Shown piece by piece: positions 13,690-24,582 of a stretch of 64,000 nt of DNA. The position numbers and the translations under genes are program-made. Source of the stretch: Hirsutella rhossiliensis (taxonomy: Eukaryota; Ascomycota; Sordariomycetes; Hypocreales; Ophiocordycipitaceae); assembly GCF_020360975.1 (NCBI RefSeq), contig NW_025408682.1, forward strand, positions 558,001 through 622,000, written 5' to 3'. The notes under the pieces were generated by a model that worked only from the letters and a program-made list of their open reading frames with translations, did not search any database and was not told the origin of the DNA. The stretch's first letter is position 1; each line of letters opens with the position of its first letter.

Positions 13690-13718
<29 letters not shown>
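13690..13718. repeat. (AG)n microsatellite
   Basis: A near-perfect AG tract of about 29 bases in intergenic DNA. Confidence 0.9.
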
Positions 13719-13722
<4 letters not shown>

Positions 13723-14999
13723 CAAGACGTCGTTTTGCGGGCTTTGCGCGAGTGCCACCCAGGCAGCGACTGACCGGCTGCGCATGCGTGGGCCGTCGCT
13801 ACCTACGATGGTGGGCGGGAGGGAAGGCGAGTATGTGCGGTGCCGTCATGGTGAGGGCTGTCGCCGCTCGATCTTGTACTCGATTGAGGCGTTGGAGGAA
13901 AGCTGCCGCCCATGGCTTGGCGCTCCAATTCAGGATGCTCGAAGCCTGCGGGATCTGCTAACCGTGGCAAGACATGGACCCTCGTTGCCAGCGTCGTTCG
14001 TGGTCCAGATGGATCCTACCTAAAGCTCTCTAGGCGTAGAGATCGACGCTTTCGCTCCCTCAACCCTATCGAGCAACGTCGATGAGGATGCCCGTGAAGA
14101 TGCCAGTGAGCAAAGGCAAGCAATGGTCAAGGTCTAGATAGGCAGCCGTCCTCGGTAATTCATAGAAAAAGACGAAACCCACGTGGCCTCACGCTGATCT
14201 TGCCCGGCTACCCCGGGCCACTTACAGACACCTTGCAGATCTGATCTGTAGCCTCTGCATTGTAGATTAAGTTGACATCGACTGCGTGATTCTGATTCTG
14301 CCACTGTCTTGAGTGCTTACGCTCGGCTACGTACAGCCCGGATCTGACCCAGATGGGGAGAACCATCTGCTCATCACATGCGAGTGATTCAGTGACTTGA
14401 GCATAAACCGGCGGATGTGAGGACCCATGTCAGAAACCCGAGTTGAACTAATGCCGCAGGGCTGGATCGTATGCGACCTCTGCAGACACTAAACCACTTT
14501 CAATTACTGATCTGGGCATCGTCAACTTGACGTCCAAGGTGCTCAAGCGCTTACCCCATGGTACACTTGTTCCGGAGTGCGAAGTGGCTTGACGGGCGTC
14601 GATCAACCCGGGCTCCTGATGTGCAGAACCAGGCAGACACAGCCGCCTTGAAATGGACAGTCGCTCATGAGATGGAAGCGAACCTGATTCAAGTCCGTAG
14701 GTGTCATGTAGGCGGCCTGGGAGATTCGTTACCCTCGATGCACCCGCCACTGGCGTACCAAGTCTTGCGCATAAGGTACATGGCAGAGACAGCTCAGAGT
14801 AAGGCATCGCATGAGAATTGACGGCACTGGCGCAGAAAAGCACGTAGGATGAGCAAGCAGGTTGCGTTGAAATTGAATCGTCCTTTGGGTATCGCCAACG
14901 CCGGGTCTAAAGACAAACAAATATGCCTGGACAGGCGGTAGAGTCGGCTCGAAGCGCTCAACTCTGCCCGATGGTTATACAATCTCGACACTCGAGTCC

Positions 15000-15895
15000 T
15001 CAAGTCTTTCCTAGCATGACCTTTTGAGGCAGAGCTTGGATACCCTGCTGCTGCATTGCCACCCGCGTGTCGTGCACCTTGCGGTCGATGGCTTTAAAGT
15101 CAAAGATGCCCTCGAGCTCGCTGCGGATGGACATGAGCCGGTCCTGCGCCTTGCGGATCTCGTCTGGTTTGTTGTCCTGGAGAACATGCGACTTGACGTG
15201 GAGGATCCATCGACTCTGCATGTCCACCGGTGTCAACGAGTCCCAGGCTGGCAGCGTCGTCGACGGCCCAGACGGCTGCGCTCTCGACTCGAGCGGCGTG
15301 TAGTCATTAATGGGTTGCAGAAAGTAGTGCTTGGTCAAGGAGAACTCCATGTCATCCCGGAAGAAGCGGTACACTTCCTCGACGGTTTCGGCTTTAAACC
15401 TGGGTCGCGTCAGTCACGGTCGCCTCGGAGGCCAGGGAGGGCAACGACGCACTGGTAGTGATTGTCGCGCATCACCGACGGCAGCTTCTTCTGCTCCCAG
15501 ATCTCGACAATCTTGCGCTGAGTGAGGAGCGGCCGTCCATGCGGAGGATCGGGAAAGTCCGTCCACCGCAAGATGCCGGGCGTGCTGTCGAGTTCCACTG
15601 CGACACCGGATGGGCCCATGTCTCGTTCCTTGGCAACCTCATACCGGGCTTGAAGGACAAAAGACTGACGACTGAGGCTCTGGTGAAGGTCCTTCCACAG
15701 AAAGGCTACATCTTTGCGCATGGGCTTGTCGATGGAGGTCTGGTTGGAGATGCCAGACGCCCGGGGGGGGCCCTGGAAGTAGAGCACGCGACCGACCGTC
15801 TCCCACGGCGGCATGGCGCAGAAGCCGCTCAAGACGGCACAGGCCGCGTGAAAGTCGGCTTGCTCGACCAGGGCCGTGAGGAACAGCTCATACAT
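15000..15895 (-). CDS. MED18: Mediator complex subunit 18 (Srb5-like)
   Basis: Two exons, 15895-15453 and 15399-15000 on the minus strand, are joined by a 53-nt GTGCGT...CAG intron and encode 280 aa. The start is the ATG opening MYELFLTALVEQADF, the characteristic fungal MED18 N-terminus. CAMPPWETVGRVLYFQGPP and the SNQTSIDKP stretch follow, and then the beta-strand-rich core. The splice joins the codons of NHYQ to FKAETVEEVYRFF with the frame closing perfectly. MED18 belongs to the Mediator head module with MED8 and MED20 and relays activator signals to RNA polymerase II in the nucleus. The open frame continues upstream of this ATG, but that sequence overlaps the promoter shared with the divergent PNKP gene and does not look like the family. 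Family recognition is from memory of conserved motifs; I am confident of it. Confidence 0.93.
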
Positions 15896-16226
15896 GCTGG
15901 CCAGACGTGGAGGATTCAGACGTTGGAGGCGAGGAGAAGCCAGGGATGTGCCCCGGGGAGAGGCGTCAGGGCCAGGTAGAAGAGCTTTGTTCAATGGCAG
16001 GAAGCCGAGAGTGTTGTTGCCGTCGTTGGAGAAAACCACAGACCAAGAGCTGGTAAGGTGTTTGCTAGCGAGCCGTCTACGAGCATAAGTATCGCGTCTG
16101 GGAGAGGCTGCAGACAGGCACGTGACCTCGCGTTCTCCACCGCGTTCCGCCGAGAGACCCGCGCGCCCCTTAAGCTCCACGTCTCTCGATGATGAGCTTG
16201 CGACACAGGTAGTTGACAGACGCACA
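15896..16226. promoter_or_regulatory. Divergent promoter between MED18 and PNKP
   Basis: 331 bases separate the two start codons on opposite strands, so both promoters must lie here or overlap the 5' ends. I see no clear TATA box. Apparent coding extensions of both genes through this interval come from absence of stops and lack family similarity. Confidence 0.6.
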
Positions 16227-17714
16227 ATGCCACCCTCGAGCCCTCCAGGGAAGCGAAATGCCACAGATGTCCCTATTTCTCCGCCGCCACTTAAACGCAC
16301 GTTGCAGAGCGGCACCACAAGTGAGTCCCAGGCCCCAAGCATCACTGTGCAAGTGCTGATCCGCCTGCTAGAGACCGCCGTCGCCAATTTCTTCACGCCG
16401 ACATCGCAGAAGCCAAAAGACCGCACAGCATGGTCCCAGAGGGCCCCGAACGACGCCGCCCCGGCCACCCTGCTCGTTGGCCGCTATCTACCCGATGTGC
16501 ATGATGAAAACGGCTCGGTGCGCCGCAAGATAGCCGCATTCGACCTCGACTCAACCCTGATCGCCACGTCGTCGGGCAAAAAACATGCAGGCAACGCGAC
16601 CGACTGGAAATGGTGGGATAGCTGCGTGCCCGGCAGACTTCGCGAGCTGCACCAAGCCCAAGGCTATCAAATTGTCATTCTTTCCAACCAGGGTGGGTTG
16701 ATGCTTCACTTTGAACCCGGCTACAAGGGCCCCAAGGCGTCTGCGCAAAAGCGTGTCAACGAATTCAAGCAAAAATGCAGCGCTGTTCTCAGCAGCCTGG
16801 ATCTGCCGACAAGCGTATACGCAGCTACGGGGAGGGACATGTACAGGAAACCAAGACCAGGGATGTGGAGGGCGGTGTGCGACGACTACGGCCTGGCAGA
16901 AGACGAGGTAGACCTGGCAAACAGCTTCTTCGTCGGCGACGCTGGCGGCCGAATCGCGGGCCTCGGCACTGGGGGCGGCAACGTCAAGGCTATTGCCAAA
17001 GACTTTAGTTGCTCGGACAGGAACTTTGCCCACAACGTCGGAATCGCCTACAAAACGCCCGAGGAGTTTTTCCTGGGGCAAAAGCCCAGGGACTTTCATC
17101 GAGATTTTGACCTGGCTAGTCATCCATTCGAGGAGGCATCACTGGGAGCATCGGGTCTGTTCGAGAAGAAGAATAAGCAAGACATCGTCTTGTACTGCGG
17201 TCCTCCTGGAGCCGGAAAGAGCACGTTTTACTGGAGGCATCTCAAGCCGCTGGGCTATGAAAGGGTCAACCAAGACACGCTCAAATCTCGGGACAAGTGT
17301 GTCCAGGCAGCCAGGGAACTGATGGCCGGGGGCAGCTCAATAGTCGTTGGTTCGCTCTGCCATCCCGGCTACGGTGCGAGGCATGGAACTAACTGAAAGA
17401 CAGATAATACGAACCCCGACCCCGACGTGCGAGCGGTGTGGGTGGACCTGGCCAAGAAGGCCAAGCTGCCAATCCGATGCCTGTGGTTCAGGACGCCGCT
17501 GCACCTCTGCGAGCACAACGACGCTGTCCGGGCACACAACAAGGTGCTGAACCCGGAGGCGAGGCAAGGGCTGCCGAAGCTGGCGTTTACGGGCTTCGCA
17601 TCACGCTTCAAGGAGCCCAAGGTGCAGGAAGGCTTTCAAGATGTCACCGAGATTCACTTCAAGTTTCGGGGTACACGTGAAGAGTTTGACACATGGGGAC
17701 GATATTGGACGTGA
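16227..17714 (+). CDS. pnk1: Polynucleotide 5'-kinase/3'-phosphatase
   Basis: Exons 16227-16320, 16372-17349 and 17404-17714 encode 460 aa. Intron 1 (51 nt, GTGAGT...TAG) is a multiple of three with no stop, so an unspliced reading would wrongly insert 17 residues. Intron 2 is 54 nt. The phosphatase domain has the HAD motif FDLDSTLI (Asp89, Asp91), SNQGG, the KPRPGMW stretch and FFVGDAGGR. The kinase domain has the Walker A motif GPPGAGKST (about 308-316), YERVNQDTLKSR and, after intron 2, DNTNPDPDVRAVW. The enzyme restores 5'-phosphate and 3'-hydroxyl ends for single-strand break repair in the nucleus. There is no FHA domain, as usual for fungal members. Residues 1-40 are a Pro/Ser/Lys-rich tail with an FF pair at 38-39. 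The ATG at 16227 opens the natural-looking MPPSSPPGKRN; an in-frame ATG at 16122 is less likely. Confidence 0.95.
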
Positions 17715-20199
17715 GGGAGTGGGTACCGAAGAAGAGTACCGAAGGACTGGCGTTGAGCATGGGCCAAGCACAGTCGCAACGGTCGCCAGCTCGGGAGCTT
17801 GGAGAGATACGATAGGCCTGTTGCTGGATATGTTGGTAAACCACGAGACGGGCGAGACGATTGCTCGGCGCACATGGGAAACGCCTTGCTGCAGCCCAAC
17901 CCACACATTTCGAATGAACAGCAAACTTACACCCTCCATTGAGCCGGCTACCCTCCAGGAGACGCGGGGCAGGCATCAGATCAGTCTACTACGTGAACTC
18001 GGGGAGCTGGCTTCCTCCGGGATCCCAAGTCGACTTGGGCCCGACCGAGGAAGATATTACCAAGCCTCAAGACTTGCGCTGCATCTCCGAGGGCCAAAAT
18101 GGCGACTTGCAGACCCTGCATGCAGCCGCGCGACTCTGGACATGCACAGATGCTCTGGGGCTGGCGAACCACCCTCTTTGGATTAGAGAATCGGGCGAAC
18201 CGCGGCCGTGGGGCGCACAAGGCCCTGCACGGCAGACATAACACGAGCCCGAGACTGGCCTGAAGACTGCGGGGGTTGCCACCGGGAGTCATCGTTGCAC
18301 CTTGATGACATGGCGGGTGACAGCCACCGCGCCAGCTCGAAGCAAGCGGCAAGGATTCCGCGGCTGGGCGAACTGGCATGCCGTCTGATTGGGCGGTGTT
18401 GTGCGGCTGTGAAGGGAGGGTTGCCTAATCTCCCTTTTTCTCGCGTCCATGACACAGCAAAGGAGGGCAGTGGTGCGTCGAGACCACGGGCTCGCTTCGG
18501 TGTTGCTTCGACCTTGCCCCGGATTCTCGACTCGGCAGCGGGGGAGGGAGACAGTGGGCCAGCTGACAATTCGCCAAGCCCGGCGCCGTGCGAATCGGCA
18601 TGAGTCGTGGCGGGCATTATCCGTCGAAGCGTCGGGGGAATTACACCAATGGATCCCTGCTTTGCATCTGGAAATAGGATGACTATTTCGAACGGAGAAG
18701 GGCGCAGCTGAGCATCGCCGACCGACGCCCATTCAAATCAACTATCGAAATTTATATTTTGACGAGAGCGACCCCGTTTTTCTTTGTGCCTCGCACAAGG
18801 TTAATTAATTCCGGGGTCGAGCCCACTTTTGCCGCGCACCTCCCCGAGTGATGGGGATGGAGACAGAGCCGGAACGCCCCGTCGGAGGTTAGCCGACGGC
18901 TGCCAGCGGCTGAGTGGGTTGCAGGTTGGTGCGCTCCTGGGACTCTGGAGACTTGGCGACTGAGAGGAAGAAAGAAAAGCAGAGTACAAGCCAGGCAAGG
19001 CAACCTTCAGCGAAGAAGAAAGGCGACTTGAAGTACGGAGTACGCAAGACTGAGGGGTCGAGCCTTGCAACCCGTCCTCCGGATATCGCGAACGGACCGC
19101 CAGCAACCGGGCCCGGAAAGGCAAGGGCAACAACTACGACGCCGAGCGGAGAAGCCTAATCGAGGAAAGGCCGATGGCGGCAGACAACAAGGATTGGAAC
19201 GCGGAACGCGGAGCGCGGAGCGCGGGGAAAGCAAAGGAACAGGGGTTCCCCTTGCCGGCACCAGAGGTCGAGCGAGATCCGGGGAATGAATATGGGGAGA
19301 CGGTCTCCTGGGGAGAGGAGTCACGAGACTGTTCTCTCCAATTTTCATCATCCGTTTTCCCCATCTATACCCCAGAAAGCGTGCATGGGTGCTGGGTGCA
19401 TGGATAACGCTGCCATGCCGCCGCGGGCAACGTTCTGGGCTGTCTTCATACCAAGGCTCTAACACCATACACCTTGGCCGAGAGTAAGCTGCCCCAGCCC
19501 GAAAAACCTGCATCTTTGGTCTCAGTGGCTTGTCTTTCAGCGCTTTAACGGTCACCTGGACCCCCACACGCACGACCCCGAGTCAACACCCAGGCGGGGA
19601 GTGAGCAAGGAGAGGTCCTCTCCTTTTCGGCGTAAACCGGAGGAGGCAATTCCATGTACAAGTCGACGGCAGCCAATGAAGCCAGTCGATTGCCGAAAAA
19701 TTGGCTTTGAGCCGTCGGTTGCTAGCTCGTGGATGGGTGCCCGCACGTCGGTTTTCCCACTCACCGGAACTCAGAGCCTCGGTTCGAATTGCTGCTAGTA
19801 AGCCGCCTTGCAGGGAGGCGCCTTCCCAAGCCTCGTGTTAAAAGGACGGCTTTCGGGTTTCGGGGCGTTGGTGGGGATGGAGAAAAAATGATAAAAAGGA
19901 TGAGAAGCCATGAACGCGCTGAGGCGAGACATGATCTGCTCTGTCGCATACCCCTCATCAACCCCCCTTTCCCCTCCCCTCCCCTGCGGTGTATACAGCC
20001 ATCGATCCTGTGACTGGCTGTGTGTCTTTGATATTTTCCTGATTTCGCCTGTGGCTTGCGAGGGCATGCTGCTTCATCTCACCCCGCCATCTGCAACAGA
20101 TCAAGACACCGTCAGCTCAAGGCACGAGAAGAAGAGCTAGACCTAGCGAAGGCCGTTTGACCTGGGGACGAAGACGACAAAGAAGAAAACGCAGCAGAA
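17715..20199. other. Intergenic spacer
   Basis: I see no supported gene. Open frames on both strands of up to about 190 codons overlap and have no domains. A TACGGAGTAC palindrome lies near 19034. The last part (about 19960-20199) is CT-rich, then A/G-rich, and probably carries the promoter and leader of the transporter. Confidence 0.5.
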
Positions 20200-22076
20200 A
20201 TGGCGGGCGGCGTCAAGAAGCCCGTCAACATCTTTCGGCTCAAGGACCTGGGCGAGCCCAAGGGTGTCTTCAACTGGCGGCTGTGGTTCGCCGTCGTGTC
20301 GTTTGGTCTGCTCGGGGCGGCACGGGGCATCGACGAGGGCCTCATCTCGGGGGCCTTTAATTCCCCCGATTTCAAGAAAACGATTCGCTATGGCGAGTAC
20401 TCGTCGGTCGAGCAGGCCAACATCAAAGCCAATGTCTCGGCCATGGTCCAGATTGGTTCCGTCGCGGGTGCTCTGATGTGCGCGTCCTTCTGTCTCTCCG
20501 TTCTGCCTTCCTTGTCGCCGTTCTCTCCAGTGGATTCAGCTGACCCAAACTAATGTCGCAGCGCCTTTTTGGTTTGTGACCGCATCGGCCGCATCATGGC
20601 CACGCGCTTCCTCTGCGTGCTCTGGGTGACGGGCATCATCATCTTCATGGCCGGCGGCGTCAACGGGAGCCTGGGCGCCATCTATGCCGGGCGCTTCATT
20701 GCCGGCCTGGGCGTTGGCCAGACTCCTGTCGTCGGGTGAGTCTGTTCCTTTCCTTCACCGAACAGAGGACGACTGAACTCATCGTGATGAAGCCCCGTCT
20801 ACATTTCGGAAATAGCACCATCGGCCATCAGAGGCCTTTGCACAGCCATCTTCACCGGCTTCGTCTACCTCGGAATAGTTCTGGCCTACTTTACAAACTA
20901 CGGCTGCGCCGTCAACCTCGATCCCAATAGCCACAACCGCTGGCTGGTGCCGACCAGCCTGCACATCACCATGGCCGGCATCATCTTCATCCTCACCTTT
21001 CTGCAATACGAGTCGCCGCGCTTCCTCGTCAAGCAGGGCCAGCCCGACAAGGCGGCCGAGGTCATGGCTCACCTGCGGCGGCTTCCCGCAGACGGCGAAT
21101 ACGTCACGCGTGAGGTGTCGGCCATACAGGCGGCCCTCGACCACGAGCTCGAGGCCACCCGCGGCGTCGGATTGCTTGGCAAGCTGCGCGAGATGTTTCT
21201 CGACCGCAGCAACCTGTATCGCGTCTATCTCGCCACAATGGTGCAGCTGCTCTCCCAATGGAGTGGCGCGGGAAGCATCACGCTTGTACGTCTATTGTCA
21301 AGGCCCCCTAGACCCTTTTAGTAACTCGAGCCGTGTCGTAGTATGCCCCCGATCTCTTCCGCATCCTGGGCATCACCGGCAGCGAAGAAGGCCTGCTCGT
21401 CACCGCAGTCTTTGGCATCGTCAAGCTCGTCTCCGCCCTCGTCTGCGCCCTCTTCCTCGTCGACGTCATCGGCCGCAAGCGCTCGCTCCTGACGGGCATC
21501 GTCCTCCAGGCCGTGGCCATGATCTATGTGGCCTCGTTCCTGACGGCCGTCCCCCAGCTGGGCGTCGAGGAAGACTTTGTCCTGCCCGAGTCGAACAGGG
21601 CCGCTAGCCGCGGGGCCATTGCCATGATCTACCTCTCGGGCTGCGGCTGGGCGCTGGGCTGGAACTCGATGCAGTACATCCTGACGGCCGAGCTGTTCCC
21701 GCTGCGCATCCGCGCCCTCGCCACCTCGTGGGCCATGACGCTGCACTTTGCCAACCAGTACGGCAATTCGCGCGCCGTGCCCAACATGCTGCTGCCCGTC
21801 CCCCAGGGCGGCATCTCCCCCAAGGGCACCTTCTGGTGCTTCGCCGCCGTCACCTTGCTCGGCGGCATCTGGGTTTGGTTCTCGGTGCCCGAGACGAGCG
21901 GCCGCAGCCTCGAGAGCATGGACCGCCTCTTTGATCTGCCCTGGTACAAGGTCGGCTTGTACGGCAACCGCCACGCCGAGGAGCAGGACCGCGCCCACGA
22001 CGAGAAGCAGCGCGCCGCCGAGGGGGAGCACGTCACCCAGCAGCACGTGGAGAAGAAGGCGAGCATAGAAGCCTGA
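20200..22076 (+). CDS. MFS sugar/quinate-type transporter
   Basis: Four exons (20200-20477, 20562-20735, 20793-21285, 21342-22076) with introns of 84, 57 and 56 nt encode 559 aa. All frames close. Sugar porter signatures are in order: an RGIDEG-containing first helix, DRIGRIMATR between helices 2 and 3, GRFIAGLGVG, PVYISEIAPSAIRG, ESPRFLVKQG before the central loop, DVIGRKRS between helices 8 and 9, the YILTAELFPLRIRA stretch, and the terminal PETSGRSLESMDRLF. These place it in the 2.A.1.1 sugar porter family, with a general look of fungal quinate or hexose permeases. Substrate cannot be read from sequence. The hydrophilic His/Glu/Lys-rich C-tail is cytosolic. Intron 2 ends with AAG, preceded by a good ACTGAAC branch site. 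Confidence 0.93.
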
Positions 22077-23889
22077 CCTGGCTCGTCTTGCGGACGACAT
22101 GGGAGCTTGGGAGTTGCATCATGTGGACATGACGAATGGTAAAATTGTATTTGTAAAATTCTCCGACTGCTGCAGACATGAGGCCATCTAAAATGCGATT
22201 GGCGTGTCGGATTTATAGTCGATTTTCACTCCTTGTCTGGCTATTCACTCTTTCCCTTCTTCACTGTCGTTGCTATAGCCACCTGGTGAGCCTCAGCATA
22301 ATTCCAAAGCAATGTGAGAGAGCCAAAGATTGCAGAATTTCAAAGCATCCAGCAGGCTATGATGAAAGTGACACGAAGCCATCTGGAGTTAAAGTCAGGT
22401 AACGAGTTGTATAGCCACGGTGCGTGCTGTGACAAACCATCCTTCAACCGCCTCACTTCCCCGACAGCACCGTGAATGAAAAAGCCACCGCCGTGTCTCA
22501 CAATGCATGTCGAAATTCACTGTCTTCTTTCTCAAGGGGTCAAGCATCGATATGCATGGCGGCGGGCACTGGATGGGCGAGTATCCGCACTCCACACTCG
22601 AGGAGATGAAAGGGGGCCAGGTCGAAATGCGTCTTTCATTGTCCTCGGTGTTGTCCAGTCAAAGGCCATGACAAAGGACAGTTCCCTCCCTGACTTTGCC
22701 CACACGACAATCTAAAGAACTACCCCCTCGCACACTCGGGGGGCTTCTCTCCAACAACGTCTGGCCTGGTGCCCCTGAGCAACCAAGCTGTGTCCAACAT
22801 TCACTCAGGTGCAGTCCTGCGCCACAATATCCACACCATCATCTCTTATTTGACCCAATCCCAACTTAGAGCTCGTCGAATTCATGCCCGCACCTCTCGC
22901 GGGATCCTTGTCGACGCGCTCTCGGTCGAACGACGAATCGACCTAGACCTGACTCCTACCTACCGCGAAAACCTGCGGGCCATACATGCATGAGAACGGA
23001 CATACTTGCTCTCGGAAGTAGCATTGACTATTGAATCAACGTTTTCCACGGCAGGTTACCGAATCTGGACAAGTAAAGGGCAAAGATGAAGTTGAGAGTC
23101 GATCTTGCGCCGGCAAGTCTAGGCCTTGTCTGTACATATGCCCTGTCATCACGGCACAACGCTGTATACAGCTATACTCGTCGGCACGAGAAGCCATGGA
23201 TTGCTTTCAGGCAGTGCGGAACCTCTGCCTCGCAACCAGACCCTATCTTTGTCGCCCGAGACGTCGTTTCTGTCACTAGACGGACAAGGACACTTTGTCC
23301 CCAGCGCCATCGTGGCTCCGGCCAACGGGCTCTGCGACAATAGACAGAGTTTAAGCGAATCAAGGTCCTTGCGCCATCTTACAGCTTAGTATTGAAGCAC
23401 TCGACAATCGCCACATAAGGTTGGGTCTCTGACAGTCAAGGGACAACAGGCTGTCCGAACAGCTCCGAAAGAGGAGCAATTACTTCCCTCTAGTCCCCGA
23501 ATTATATCTCATGTTTAGCTGATAAGAGCAAGAAACGTCGTGTCCTCTGCCCGTTGCAGCCTGTGGCTTCGAGCCATAAGGATCACTTCAGGGCGGAGTG
23601 TTTACGCCAGATCTCCTGACTTGCAAAACAATTCTACCGGCGACTCTACTCCAACCACAGACGAATCTCACTCGGCGCTCTCGGATGAATTATCAGTTTT
23701 CATGTTTTCATCGTTCCTGCTCTGCATGCTCTCAACCAACCAACCCTTACTTTCTCCGTCTTTGGCGGCGTTCTGTTCGCTATGCCTGGCGCCGCTGACC
23801 GAGTCTCCATTGTTTCAAGAAGAAAGATCCACAGAGATATGCGCCCGACTAGATGAACAATCTCGGCTTCACCGCCCATGGGCAAAGCG
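22077..23889. other. Intergenic spacer
   Basis: No gene is supported. The sequence is less GC-rich than the flanking genes, and only short domain-free frames are present. Confidence 0.5.
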
Positions 23890-24582
23890 TCACTCCTTTT
23901 TCGGCTCCTTGGGCGCGTCCGACTCCCAATCCATCGCATCAGGACGACGAGTCTTGGTACGTCGCAGCGATGGTCTCTCGCGAGAGTCCGAGCTTGACCG
24001 CTGTTGCTGTCTGCCGAGACGCGGCGAGGCGGAACGGCCGCCAACGGAAGCCATGTACGCAGCCGCGTACTCGGTGTGGTGCGATTCTGAGCTCGACGGT
24101 CCGCTTGAAGGCCTCTGCGACCCGACCGGGGGCTGCAATACGGTAGGGACATCGCCGGATCGGCCACTGTTGTCGTCCGCTTCCGTATCGTTCCACAGCT
24201 CACTGATGCTTCGGCGAATGTCCTCCTCCCAATTCTCCGCCCGCGGCCCCTGGGAACGATACCACTTGTCCCAATCCAAGGTCTCGCGAGACGGCGTACC
24301 GGGCGGCGAGGGCACAGCCGGCGAAGGCGTCGGACTGGGAGACTTTGCGCTCGAGTCGTTCCCCGGGGGTGTCGGCGTCGGCACGCTGTCGATAGAAAGG
24401 TTTTTTTTGCCCAGGGGCGACGGCACGGCCGGCGCGTGGTCTTTCTTACGCAGGGTTGCAAGGCGTTTCATGGTGGCCGCCCTGTTTAGTCGCTTGGTCT
24501 TTCTCGCCTTTCGACTCAGATGGTCTTTGGCAACGTTCTTGCGTCTGGTGCTGTCGCCGCGCCGATATTCGTCTGGTGGCAT
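23890..24582 (-). CDS. Small basic Ser/Pro-rich protein, unknown
   Basis: A single ATG-initiated frame encodes 230 aa. Residues 1-50 are very rich in Lys/Arg (for example KARKTKRLNR and KRLATLRKK), consistent with a nuclear localisation signal or nucleic-acid contact. A Pro/Ser linker (about 50-100) follows, then an acidic Trp-containing segment with DWDKWYRSQGP and ENWEEDIRRSISELW, and a Ser/Arg-rich tail ending in acidic and Lys residues. Opposite-strand and alternative frames here are equally long but less protein-like. I do not recognise a family. The ordered composition (basic, linker, amphipathic helix, tail) is the main argument that it is real. Confidence 0.55.
   Translation of the reverse strand: MPPDEYRRGDSTRRKNVAKDHLSRKARKTKRLNRAATMKRLATLRKKDHAPAVPSPLGKKNLSIDSVPTPTPPGNDSSAKSPSPTPSPAVPSPPGTPSRETLDWDKWYRSQGPRAENWEEDIRRSISELWNDTEADDNSGRSGDVPTVLQPPVGSQRPSSGPSSSESHHTEYAAAYMASVGGRSASPRLGRQQQRSSSDSRERPSLRRTKTRRPDAMDWESDAPKEPKKE

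Larger units (their letters stand above)
10754..14999. other. Intergenic spacer with dinucleotide repeats
   Basis: No gene is supported between the stop at 10753 and the MED18 stop at 15000. Overlapping frames of up to about 320 codons lack domains and disagree in strand. The stretch is rich in purine/pyrimidine simple repeats, listed separately, and includes a pentamer run (TGGCA)n at about 11715-11734. Confidence 0.55.
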
